Assembly (NCBI RefSeq): GCF_047496725.1
Contig: NC_132984.1
Location: forward strand, 6,338,001 to 6,402,000
Length of the DNA: 64,000 nucleotides
Source of the DNA: Anoplolepis gracilipes
Taxonomy: Eukaryota; Arthropoda; Insecta; Hymenoptera; Formicidae
Reading direction: 5' to 3'
In this document: in pieces, positions 22,379-32,169 of the stretch
How positions within the stretch are numbered: position 1 is the first letter of the stretch
Layout of the letters: the number at the start of each line of letters is the position of its first letter
Program-made: the position numbers and the translations under genes
Notes under the pieces: generated by a model
Database searches by the model: none
Seen by the model: the letters and a program-made list of their open reading frames with translations, nothing else
Told to the model about the DNA's origin: nothing

Positions 22379-24205
22379 TTACTGCGTTGTAGATGAAGAA
22401 CTGGCAACTTCATCTGCAGCATATAAAGTTAAACTATTTTTTTCTTTTTTAGGACAAGCTGCATATAATTTATCAGTCGACATACGAGATAAATGCTGTT
22501 CAGTTACTGTCATGCTTACAGCTGTTTCGCCTCTCGTTTTCATTTCTGATTTTATTACGCAAATGGCATTAACACTAGTCGAAGATAGTTTGTTTCGTTT
22601 TTTGGTTTTTAAATTAGTTAAAATCGAAAACATTCTCTCCGGGTCTGCATTTGAATTAGGAAGTGCTCGAACAGCGTTCACAAGATTTCTCAAATTGGGA
22701 TATTTGTAAATATTATTTGATTGACGCTGTAAGATTGCTTTCCACATATCATCAAATTTTAATTTAGATATATTTGTTTTTTCTTCCATAGTTAAATCTG
22801 TTGACAATGCAAGCCACTCTTTTTTTAAGGATTCTTCATCGAAATCACCAAGACTTTTTGCAATAAAAGAAATATATTGGAATGATGATTCTCTATTACT
22901 ATTAAATAAAGCTATAGATGAGTCAAAAACTAGTAATTTTGTCAAAAAGTTATGTTTAATGGGCAATCTTTTACGTATTTCTTGTGCAGCAGTTATATAA
23001 AATTGTAAACAATTCTGTCGAATGGTTATAATTGTATCTGTATGACCTTCTATCATTAAATTATTGAGATATTCTTGACATTCTGACCCAACAAAAATTT
23101 CATTTATATCCTTCTGAATTTCTTTTTGCAAAAAATCGATACTTGTGGCTATATCTTTTATATATTCTTTTTTAACAAAGTTTTGGCAGACTTGGGAGAG
23201 AAAATTAGCTGATTTTAACGGTAGTAAATGGATTCTCGTTTCTGTTGACTGAAAAAATGCGTTGAATACATTAAAGAAATTTAAAATATATTTAAGAAAA
23301 AGAAAATAAGCTTTCATTTCTACATTATCCATCATAGACAATAGATATTCTCCAGATTTTGTTTTATCGCTCACAACCATTTCTTGCAAAAAATTTTTAA
23401 TTGTATTCCATGATTCAAGAAGTCTTTCGACACATATGTGATGAGACAACCAGCGCGTTTCACTTAATTTTAAAATTTTGTGATAACTTTCTTGAAAGCA
23501 ATCGCAAAATTCATGAAAAATTGCCGAACGTTTTGGACTGCTATTAATATAATATGCTATTTTTTTTAAAAACTCGTCACAAAATGACGGTATTTTTGCA
23601 CATGCGGCGTGTGCAGCTAACGCGGCTGAATGGCAAGGACATGGAAATGTTAATACATGTTTGCACATCTCTTCTAACTTAGTTTTAAACGATAAATGTT
23701 TCCCTGTCATTACTGATGCATTGTCGCATGACAGGGCAACAATATTTCCAAAAGGAATCTGTAATTTCCACATTTCAGTTTTAAATGCGTGGAATAACTT
23801 TTCAGCACTACTGTCTCTTGCATCAATATTTATTAATTTGATTAGTTGTGAGCGAATTTCTAATGTCTCAGGATCAATGTATCTAACGAAAAATGTCATC
23901 CATTTTTCATTGCAGATATCTGACGTTTCGTCAACAAAAACAGAGAATTTTGTCATTTGAAGCTTATTAGCAACATTTTCAATTTCAACGGGGCACAAAA
24001 CATTGGAAATTATATTTTTACATTTAGTTCGACCCATAGTCATTTTTTTTAATACAGTAGAGTCTTGTCCTATATGTTGAAAAAAGCTCAAAATTTCTTG
24101 TGCAGTTTGATAAGGTATATTTTTTTCTGCAATTAAAGCGGCATATTTTACTTCCGCTGATTTTTTACGTTCATCAAACGGCACAAGTGGATCATCTATT
24201 ATCAT
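22379..24205 (-). CDS. hAT-family transposase, ZBED5/SCAND3-like main ORF
   Basis: A 608-residue RNase H-like transposase that would cut and rejoin the element ends. The three catalytic acidic residues are visible: D92 in SVFVDETSD, D161 in ALSCDNASVMTGKH, and E523 in NADPERMFSILTNLK. CPCHSAALAAHA (about 188) and ETRWLSHHICVERLL are typical of the ZBED5/SCAND3/GTF2IRD2-like group, and the C-terminus holds the hAT dimerisation region (YPNLRNLVNAVRAL). The frame is open upstream of the ATG for only a few codons (DKDLN); the BED-type fingers lie in other frames at 24208-24670, so the ORF is cut off from its DNA-binding part by a frameshift. Intactness over 608 codons suggests recent activity. 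Confidence 0.88.
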   Translation of the reverse strand: MIIDDPLVPFDERKKSAEVKYAALIAEKNIPYQTAQEILSFFQHIGQDSTVLKKMTMGRTKCKNIISNVLCPVEIENVANKLQMTKFSVFVDETSDICNEKWMTFFVRYIDPETLEIRSQLIKLINIDARDSSAEKLFHAFKTEMWKLQIPFGNIVALSCDNASVMTGKHLSFKTKLEEMCKHVLTFPCPCHSAALAAHAACAKIPSFCDEFLKKIAYYINSSPKRSAIFHEFCDCFQESYHKILKLSETRWLSHHICVERLLESWNTIKNFLQEMVVSDKTKSGEYLLSMMDNVEMKAYFLFLKYILNFFNVFNAFFQSTETRIHLLPLKSANFLSQVCQNFVKKEYIKDIATSIDFLQKEIQKDINEIFVGSECQEYLNNLMIEGHTDTIITIRQNCLQFYITAAQEIRKRLPIKHNFLTKLLVFDSSIALFNSNRESSFQYISFIAKSLGDFDEESLKKEWLALSTDLTMEEKTNISKLKFDDMWKAILQRQSNNIYKYPNLRNLVNAVRALPNSNADPERMFSILTNLKTKKRNKLSSTSVNAICVIKSEMKTRGETAVSMTVTEQHLSRMSTDKLYAACPKKEKNSLTLYAADEVASSSSTTQ

Positions 24206-24207
24206 GT

Positions 24208-24670
24208 TTAAATCTTTGTCTGTGTTTCTTGTTTCTGTTTCATTTTTTTAGACATTTTTATATGTGATTCGGATTCTGCGTGACAATAAATGTGTGATAA
24301 ATCACCAAACATAGATTTATTACAAAATGAGCAGAAAAATGAATTTATGTCATGTGATATTTCACGTAACCATGGTTTAAATAATTCTATTTCCAGCCAT
24401 TGTGGTTGAAATTTATATTTTTTAGATATATTTTTCTTTGAACTCTCATCATCATTATTTAATGAAGATAAATTATTTTTGTAACACAGAATCCGCATGT
24501 CTTAAAACATGTGTGTTGCAGGAAATATTTTTATTGCATATGGTGCAATGATATAAGCTATCATTAGAAGATACTTTAGATATCCAAGATTTAATTCTAT
24601 CATCATGAAGCCAAGCTTCTTGGAAGCTTTGCTTAAATTTTTTTCTTAATTGATCAGACATTTTATACAA
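24208..24670 (-). pseudogene. BED-like zinc-finger N-terminus of the hAT transposase (frameshifted)
   Basis: Two overlapping frames encode the N-terminus. The first starts at 24670 (MYKMSDQLRKKFKQSF) and holds YHCTICNKNISCNTHVLRHA, a C-x2-C ... H finger. The second frame, from about 24480, has FFCSFCNKSMFGDLSHIYCH followed by AESESHI, another C-x2-C ... H-x5-H finger, and a Lys/Gln-rich end. A shift near 24480 separates the two frames, and a second shift near 24215 separates them from the main ORF. Either the copy is broken or a spliced or recoded transcript joins the frames. Confidence 0.65.
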
Positions 24671-26442
24671 ATTTAAAACAATCGGGACTTACAAACTGGA
24701 TTGTTTATAATCTGGATTGCTTCTACTTCTCTCTCTCTCTCTCTCTCTCCTCTCTCTCTCCTCCCCCCCCCCTCTATCTTTTTCTCTCTGTGCGAGAGTG
24801 CGGAAAAGGAATAGACTAGGCGTGAAGAGACGAAAGGCGTCCGTTATTAAAAGTTCAATAGTCAGGTTTATTAAGATATTTATGTACACGACGATTCCGT
24901 GGACGATTCCGTGGATTCCATGAACGACGGAATTAAAAAAGTGCAAGTCTCTTTTCGTGTTTTCTGTTTTCGTAATATCACACACTATCTCTACTAAAGC
25001 TTTCGATCAAGTGCCAGGAAACGGTCGCGCGAGGGAGATTTTATAGCAACAAAGCTTTGAGAAGATTATCGAATTTTCTCGGCTCTTATTTTATTGTTAT
25101 TTTTAAATTCAAAGTCATTCTTTGTTACAGTAGCTTGTAATTTGTTGTTGTTTGTCACCCCTCGGGCGATCGTTTTTTGAAAAGACGGTTTGATTTTCGA
25201 GCGTTTTCATGCGCGCCGTGCAGCATGATCAATACGGCATTATCAAAATAGTAAGAGATCATTGCATTATATATTCATCAATTGCGCTGGTTCGATACAT
25301 CTTGTTTTCCGACAATCGATACATTTATATATATAAGGTAAAATGTTATCGTACGATATAGATAATTATAATATATTAGATTGCGCAACGCTATATATAT
25401 TTCTCTTTTTTTTTATCTATATATATTTCTTATTTTTATGTATATAATTCAAGAAACATTAACATCATTTATTATATATTTATTATATATTTATATTTCA
25501 TTTATTTATACTTTTAAATTATAGTTTTAACGAATTTATATTGCGACCGATATTGTACTTATTAGTTATATTTATTAATATACGCTGAAGAAGACTCAAA
25601 ATGAGCTCGAAACGTTCGTTCAATTTTATGTTTTTTAAATTATACTAATTTACAACACATGCGTAGATTTCGTTTATTGTTAATAAACTAATTTGGTCAC
25701 TACATAAAATATTCTATTATATCTACAGTGTTCTAATTATTCTCAATTGCCACCTAATTCCGTTTATACGTTATTTGCTCTCTACTGCCTTTATTGTTTT
25801 TTAATTTTATTTACGCAGAGAGCCTTGATACTAGTTATTTATCATATATAGACTTTAACTACTGTATGTAACTGGCGTTGACATCATTTCCCTCTTAATT
25901 AAAGAGAGTTTTTTTACTTGATTAATTATATTTTTTTTTTGGTTGTTTCCACATGGATATTCTTTATTCTTTCAAGTCATCAATTTGAAATATACATTTT
26001 TCTACGTGTGTAATATAAAAATTTTTAATAAATATACATCTTAAAATCATAATAAATAAATTAATATGTATGATATATATATACATATGTAATATATATA
26101 ATAATATATAATAATAAATATAATAATAAACATATAATTCATAATATAACAAAAAATAAAAAAAACATATAATGTTTTTACGCGTATCAAGAGTCGAGAA
26201 GCGAGAATCGAGAATCGAGAAGCATCGCTCGTTGCCAGGTTGGTGGGAAGGAGACAGAAAATAATCTATCCATCCTTTTCTATTAGCTAGCAGAAGCTAG
26301 CTGAGCACCGAGCTCACACGTACGCGGTACGGCGCTTGTGTGTGTTTTCCTCTCCTACGGTCGCACGCGCATGCGCACGCAGCAGATACGGTTGCTGGCG
26401 TGGGCAACCTGGCATCTCTGATCTAATCCATACGGGAGGGTC

Positions 26443-26690
26443 CCGTTAGCGATTGAAAGATTAAAAAACTGTAATCCAGAATATCTTCAGCAAGTAGCAC
26501 CATCCGAGCTATTCTTAGTTTCTTTGGTAATTACTTTTTCATGGTTACAACTATTACTTCAATTTTAGTTAGATTTTAAAAATAATTTGCATGAATGCTA
26601 CGATATTGTTTAAATGGATTTTTATTAAAATTATTAGATGGTAGCCAGTAAATTTCTACACGACGATGGCGAAGAAGACAAATGAAATGG
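26443..26690 (+). pseudogene. CNPPD1-like (cyclin Pas1/PHO80 domain) gene fragment
   Basis: Two exon-like segments match the cyclin-box region of CNPPD1. The first ends RLKNCNPEYLQQVAPSELFL then VSL at a GTAATT donor (26527). The second starts after a TTATTAG acceptor at 26638 with MVASKFLHDDGEED in phase 0, reproducing the order I know for the family (NPEYL, SPS-LFL-S, MVASK, DGEE). A frame change follows at about 26685, after which NEMAGTH may be a decayed version of the family's N-D-E-W-A motif. The rest of the gene is absent; retroelement gag sequence begins. It is probably an exon pair carried here with its intron by DNA-level rearrangement. Confidence 0.6.
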
Positions 26691-26699
26691 CTGGAACGC

Positions 26700-28466
26700 A
26701 TAAGAAGTATCGGACGGATACACAATTATGGAGAGGAAGTGCTGGTGCTGGCGGCGGTGACTCAGTTAAAAGGGTGAACGTTGGAGTGGTACAACCGACA
26801 GCCTGTGGAGTCAGTAAGCGTGTGGGAAGACTTCAAATTCCATATAAAAAGATATTTTGAGGTGAAAGAATCATGTAGTACGGTGTTGGCCAGAGTCAGT
26901 AAAAGAGTCTGGAAAATGCACCAGGAAAGATTTTCGGAGTATGCGGAAAATAAGTTAACGTTGATGCAGTCCCTGTCATTATCGGAGCGAGAGCAAATAG
27001 AGATGCTGGCGGACGGCGTAAAGGAGCCGGTTACGAGAAAGATGGTGATGGGAGCCGAGCACAATAGTGTGGCCGATTTTATTAATTATGTATGCCGGAT
27101 AACGGAAGACTCGATGGAACACCGATATGGAGCGAGAGATACATTTCGAAGCAGACAAACACGAGGTGATAATGCATCAGTAACAGAAAAAGAAACGGAG
27201 AGGTTGTGTTTTACATGTAAACAACCAGGACAGATAGCTAGAGATTGTAACAAAAATAAAATCATTTGTTATAAGTGCGGGGAGCGAGGATATATTAGCC
27301 GTACATGTACTAAGGAAGCAGGCAAACCGGCTGAGTCGACGAGTCATGTAGTTCAAAAATTAAAAGAACCCGGGAAGGAAGTGACAACGACGTATACGGT
27401 ATCGACTCCGATGGAAGGAACATGGGGTAGCGAGGAAAAAGGAGCGTGCGTACAAGTATGTGCGAAAGAGAAGCCGGACCTGAGGCTACGAGGTTTGATT
27501 GACACCGGGAGCTCCGTAAGTTTTGTGAGGCAAACAATTTGCGAGGAACACTTTTCCGAGAAAATTAGTGACATTGATCCGTCGTGGAAGTTTAACGGCG
27601 TAAATAATTCAAAGATAGTAGTGATAGGAAAAATTGTTGCCAATATAGGGTTGTAAGAATTGCCAAACGTTTACTTTCCGACCGAATTGTACGCGGTGCC
27701 TGATAGCACTATGGGCGTAGATATATTATTGGGCAGAGAGTTCATAAATAACCCGCGATTAAAGATTTGCATAGAAGGCGACAAATATTCGTTTAAAGAA
27801 AACGAGACAGTAATGGGAACAGTGCATGCTGTTTTTTTAATGAACGCGGTGGAAAAGTCGGATAAAGGTGACGCGATAATTAATAAGTTAGATGCGGATC
27901 TTCCAGTTGGCGAGCGAACGGAACTGAGCGACACGATTGAATATGTAAATGCGTTTAACGTCAAACCGATCCAAAATGACTTTTGTGAGAGAGTAAAACC
28001 GAAAAATGATTTATTATATAAATATGCGCCGCGTAAGATGGCGAGGTCCAAGCATAAAGAGTTGGACGTTACCGTTGAGAATAAAATTAAAAGAAAAATA
28101 ATAAGGCCTAGCATATCGCCGTATCGCGCGCGCGAAGTGTTAGTGTCGGAAAGAAATGGTCAAAAGAGTCACAAGCGTTTAACTAAATATAAAGAAGGCG
28201 ATTTAGTTATGACACGGATAATGAAACATAAACCAGGCGAAAACCGGGAGTTAAAACCGAAATTTAAAGGTTCGTACCGCATTAAGAAAATACCAGATGA
28301 AAACCAATATGTGAACGAAGATTTGCCAGGTTTTAATTTGACGCAGACGCCTATAAATACAATATTGTCAGCGGATAAGATAAAACCATACATTCATGTC
28401 GCGCCGCAAAATCCGAAGACAAATATAGAAACAGAGCCAGAATCAGAAGATGAAAATTTATTGTAA
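26700..28466 (+). pseudogene. Internally deleted Gypsy-like retroelement: gag, protease, then integrase tail
   Basis: The 26781-27656 frame encodes a retrotransposon gag (EWYNRQPVESVSVWEDFK), two zinc knuckles (CFTCKQPGQIARDC and CYKCGERGYISRTC) and a protease start (LRGLIDTGSSVSFVRQ). Both knuckles have lost the histidine (Gln and Tyr instead). A TAA at 27654-27656 interrupts, then the same frame resumes with the protease end (MGVDILLGREFI) and the first residues of reverse transcriptase (YAPRKMARSKHKELDV ... IIRPSISPYRA). This joins directly to the C-terminal end of an integrase (YKEGDLVMTRIM, PKFKGSYRIKKI). Thus most of reverse transcriptase, RNase H and integrase is deleted. The upstream part (to 26700) is in another frame. 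Sequence to about 29210 may be the 3' LTR, but I found no partner LTR. Confidence 0.85.
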
Positions 28467-29215
28467 TAGAAAATTCACGTGCATGTGTAGTACATAAGTA
28501 TCGTAGTTGTAAGAGTAATAATAAGTGCGTTAATTATAGTAGATAATAGAGTTAAATTTTTAATTGTTCCATTGGCCTGTAAGATAGAATTAAGCGTAAA
28601 CGAGCCCGTACGATATCTACCGCAAGTTCGGGACGAACTTATTGTCAGGAAGGCCGAAGCTGTAAGCGCCTAAGACAAAGATGATGATAAAAGAGAAATT
28701 GTAGAAAATCGAATGGCCTACCGACGACGCGCCAAAACAACAAACACGATATTTACGGGAAAATAGGTCGATGTAAATAGTGAAGGTCGAAATAAGAAGA
28801 CGGTAGAGATTCGAAAAAGACGAACAGTAGACAGAGGTTGTTGAGCTCTCGGAGTAGTCAGTCATAAAGGTAAAAAAGCAAAGATTAAGGCTCGTGGAGG
28901 AGCGCGAATAAAGTGTGAAAGGACATCGGTCAGATCGTGTTAAATCGAACTGTGTGCTTGCGATAGATATTTGCGACGATTTATAATTCTATTCTTTGCT
29001 TTTTTTTTGTAAATTTGTAATTCTTGCCAATTTGAATCTTATATTAAACCTCTTTCTTGTATATATCACAAGTGTAATTTCAATTAATAACCATTGCTCG
29101 AATATCCTGGACATATTTTTACAACTCTTCCGACAACGACTCTCGACACTCAATTATAGAATTGTAGAAAATAGTCTAATTAGAGTTAATTTGAGATATT
29201 AATAACATTTAACTC
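28467..29215. repeat. Probable 3' untranslated/LTR remnant of the retroelement
   Basis: GC-richer than its surroundings, non-coding, directly after the truncated pol. It contains an AATAAA-like signal (GCGAATAAAGTGTG near 28903). No second copy is visible upstream, so LTR boundaries cannot be set. Confidence 0.35.
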
Positions 29216-30022
29216 AGCTGTTTGCTATTTAATTTAATGTTTAATATCAATCAAATATAATAATTGGCTAATAAACTGTCATTCCGTCGACACATGCACG
29301 ATGATTTTTAATTGCTTTTCGTCAACATTGCTCAATATCGACGATTACACGAATTTCACAAATTGAAACAAAAATAATATGTAGATTTTTAAATAAAAGC
29401 TCACGTTTGTGTGTGTTGTCGAAAAAATAAAACATTAAAAGACAGTTTACATAAAAGTAAGTTTATATAAGTATTACGATTGATGACACTTCTATGAAAA
29501 ATATAGATTATAATTAATAGCACTTGTTTCTTATTTTGAAAAAAATGTATTGTATATAAAAATTAATATTTTACATGTTACAAATATGGAATTAAAAATC
29601 TAGATATGAAAAATATATTAAATTGTAAACAATATAATAATTAATTAAAAAGCCAGGAAAGGGCAACGTTATTTAACTTTTTATTTATACAACATGTATA
29701 AATATTTAAAACATGGCGATATTTCTACAATATACATTTTTTTATTGATATATTTAATGGAGCTATACATATATGTACTGAAATTTAAAAAGCAATAAAT
29801 TACTAAAGCAATACAAAGGGGAACATATTTAAATTTAAATTAGATTGTAGATCTTAATTAATGCTTGATGTAGTGTACTATATGTATACATAAATGTTGT
29901 AAAATAAGAAAAAAAATAAAAGTATTACAAACAAATTATGTGCCAATCATGTAAGCTTGCTAAATGATTTTTTTAGCGATTATTTGTTATTTAAAATCTG
30001 CTTTTGTTCAATGATGCTTAAA
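29216..30022. other. AT-rich stretch without a recognisable gene
   Basis: No open frame with recognisable content and no clear repeat structure. Confidence 0.5.
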
Positions 30023-30951
30023 ATACAGGGTACATTAATGCAAATGTTAGAAAATCATTTTAAATATTTTAATCCATCCAGTCGAATATCTCGAAAATCA
30101 AGTCCGGGAGAGAAAAATGTTTCAGACAAAAGTTGTTTGGTTTCGAGGGGGCCATAAGATGGTATCATTGGTTTGACCTTGAAAAGTCATTTGAAGGTCA
30201 CGTGAAGGTTACTTTAAGTTTTTTATATGGAACACCCTACATATTTTTACATATTCTTGTAACTCATCTCGAGAGCTTTCCAAAATACTTATGACAAAGT
30301 ATTTTTCATTAAGTATTTTTCATTAAGTATTTTTTGAGTTATAAGGCTTCAAAGTTGCAGTATTTTGACATAAAATACAAGCTATCTCGTAAAATATTCA
30401 TTTTTTGATTATCTTACTCTAATACTTTTATGCACAGAATAACGAGACGAATCAATTGGCATAATTAAAACACATAATTATGTTAAAATAAAAATGTGTA
30501 ACTGCTAGTTGCAAATTCAGATTTTTACTTTAACATAATTATGTGTTTTCTTTACACCAATTGATTCGTCTCATTATTCTGTGCATAAAAGTATTAGAGT
30601 AAGATAATCAAAAAATGAATATTTTACGAGATATTTTGTATTTTATGTCAAAATACTGCAACTTTGAAGCCTTATAACTCAAAAAATATTTAATGAAAAA
30701 TAGTTTGTCATAAGTGTTTTGGAAAGCTCTCGAGATGAGCTACAAGAATATGTAAAAATATGTAGGGTGTTCCATATAAAAAACTTGAAGTGACCTTCAC
30801 GTGACCTTCAAATGACTTTTCAAGGTCAAACTAATGGTACCATCTTATGGCCTTCTCGAAACCAAACAACTTTTGTCTGAAACATTTTTCTCTCTCGGGT
30901 TTGGTTTTCGAGATATTCGACTGGATGGATTAAAATGGTCCACCCTGTATA
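30023..30951. mobile_element. 0.93-kb palindromic fold-back element
   Basis: Nearly perfect inverted halves of about 400 bp each: TTTGGTTTCGAGGGGGCCAT against ATGGCCTTCTCGAAACCAAA, TACTGCAACTTTGAAGCC against GGCTTCAAAGTTGCAGTA, and AGACGAATCAATTGG against CCAATTGATTCGTCT near the centre (about 30445-30570). The outer ends read ATACAGGGT. It is non-coding and shares its outer blocks with the element at 6495-6954. If transcribed it would form a long hairpin. Confidence 0.85.
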
Positions 30952-31312
30952 TATATATATATATATATACATATATCACAGTGCTTACACCTGTGCACTT
31001 TACAACAAATGTTTAATATCTTTTCCAGAAAATAAAGTATGTTACTTGCCGGAATGATATAAGAAGAAAACCGCGCTCAGACATTATGTAATAAGCAAGT
31101 TGTTCGTATTTCTTTTTTTCTTATTTTTCAATTTTATAAATTTGCAATATGTTTCTTAAACAATTTTTTCGTGTAAGTATCTCTGTTCACATCAGCATTT
31201 AATGGGCGTATAACACTAATTGTTATATGTAATTGATATTTCCTGTCTTGCAATATTCTTTTACGTTGTTGCTTTCTTTACATGAAGGGATATTAAAAAA
31301 AAATTACTTCGT

Positions 31313-32162
31313 GTGTTTTGTTCACAAATACAATCTTGTTGCATGTTGATCAAGCAATATCGATCGTCGGCTGGAGGTATTGATACACTGGCAATGAATT
31401 CTAAATATATTTTATTGTCTAGTTGCAAGAAAACGATATATGTTTGGGAAAAGAAAACCGCAAAAGTGAAAAAAACTATACCGGTAATATCATTTGCATG
31501 TTTTAATATATTGAGAAAAGAAAACATATATGATATCACAGATAATTGTAGATGCCAAGCGATGTATCGTATGTACATCACACACAACATGCAGCAATAA
31601 CATTATATTTTCGTCGGAGACAGTAATGGTAGGCTGCACATATTAAATCCAAATAACTTTGAAATAATAAAATCTTTTATTTTATTGAACACACAGACAA
31701 AATAATAGGAGTGCATTCGACGCACGGACTTGTAATTTGTTGGTCAGATAAAAAATTTTTGAAATCAAAACAATTTATGTGTTGCGGTGGATTCGTAGGA
31801 CTCGAAATTCTCAAAGTGCCGTCTTTGGAACAAGCTAATATATATGCAACTTAGCGTCACTGTCTCCGACGAAAATACAAACCGCAACTTTGAACTAGTA
31901 AAATCTTATTCTATTGGACATACAAGGAGAATAACAGGAGTGCATTTGATGCACGGAAATCTGATCACAAGTTCCGGAGATGGCACTGTGAGAATTTCGA
32001 GTTCTACGGGTCCACCGCAACACATAAATTATTTTGATTTCAAAAATTTTTTATCTGGCCGACAAATTACAAGAATAAATATTACGCATTATACAAAGAA
32101 ATTTTATATAAAGATAAGGAAAGTAAAAATATATAAACGCTTTTGCGTGAGAAATGTAAAAT
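31313..32162 (+). pseudogene. WD-repeat protein pseudogene
   Basis: Three frames in succession encode WD40-like blades: YILLSSCKKTIYVWEKKTAK (about 31400-31480), then IFVGDSNGRLHILNPNNFEI (about 31607), a shift near 31690 into EHTDKIIGVHSTHGLVICW, and a shift near 31845 into IGHTRRITGVHLMHGNLITS followed by SGDGTVRISSSTG, where the expected Trp of the last blade is Ser. At least two frameshifts and several stops separate the parts. The family is probably an F-box/WD or similar scaffold, but the paralogue cannot be named. Confidence 0.6.
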
Positions 32163-32169
32163 AAAGTTT

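Larger units (their letters stand above)
21026..26420. mobile_element. Complete hAT transposon with 0.9-kb inverted repeats and 8-bp target duplication
   Basis: Both ends read CAGAGATGCCAGG inward. They are flanked by ATCTGATC (21018-21025) and ATCTAATC (26421-26428), an 8-bp duplication with one mismatch, the hallmark size for hAT. The inverted repeats run about 890 bp (21026 to about 21910, and about 25511 to 26420), far beyond the usual 10-30 bp. The 5.4-kb element carries a transposase on the minus strand, a 51-bp tandem array next to the left arm, and a CT microsatellite at 24727-24775. It inserted 24 bp downstream of the stop codon of the zinc-finger gene. Confidence 0.9.

Noticed and set aside
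26666..26860. ATG-initiated 64-codon frame before gag
   Set aside because: Its ATG lies inside the CNPPD1-like exon in a different frame, and its end overlaps the gag frame; it is at best a shifted piece of gag.
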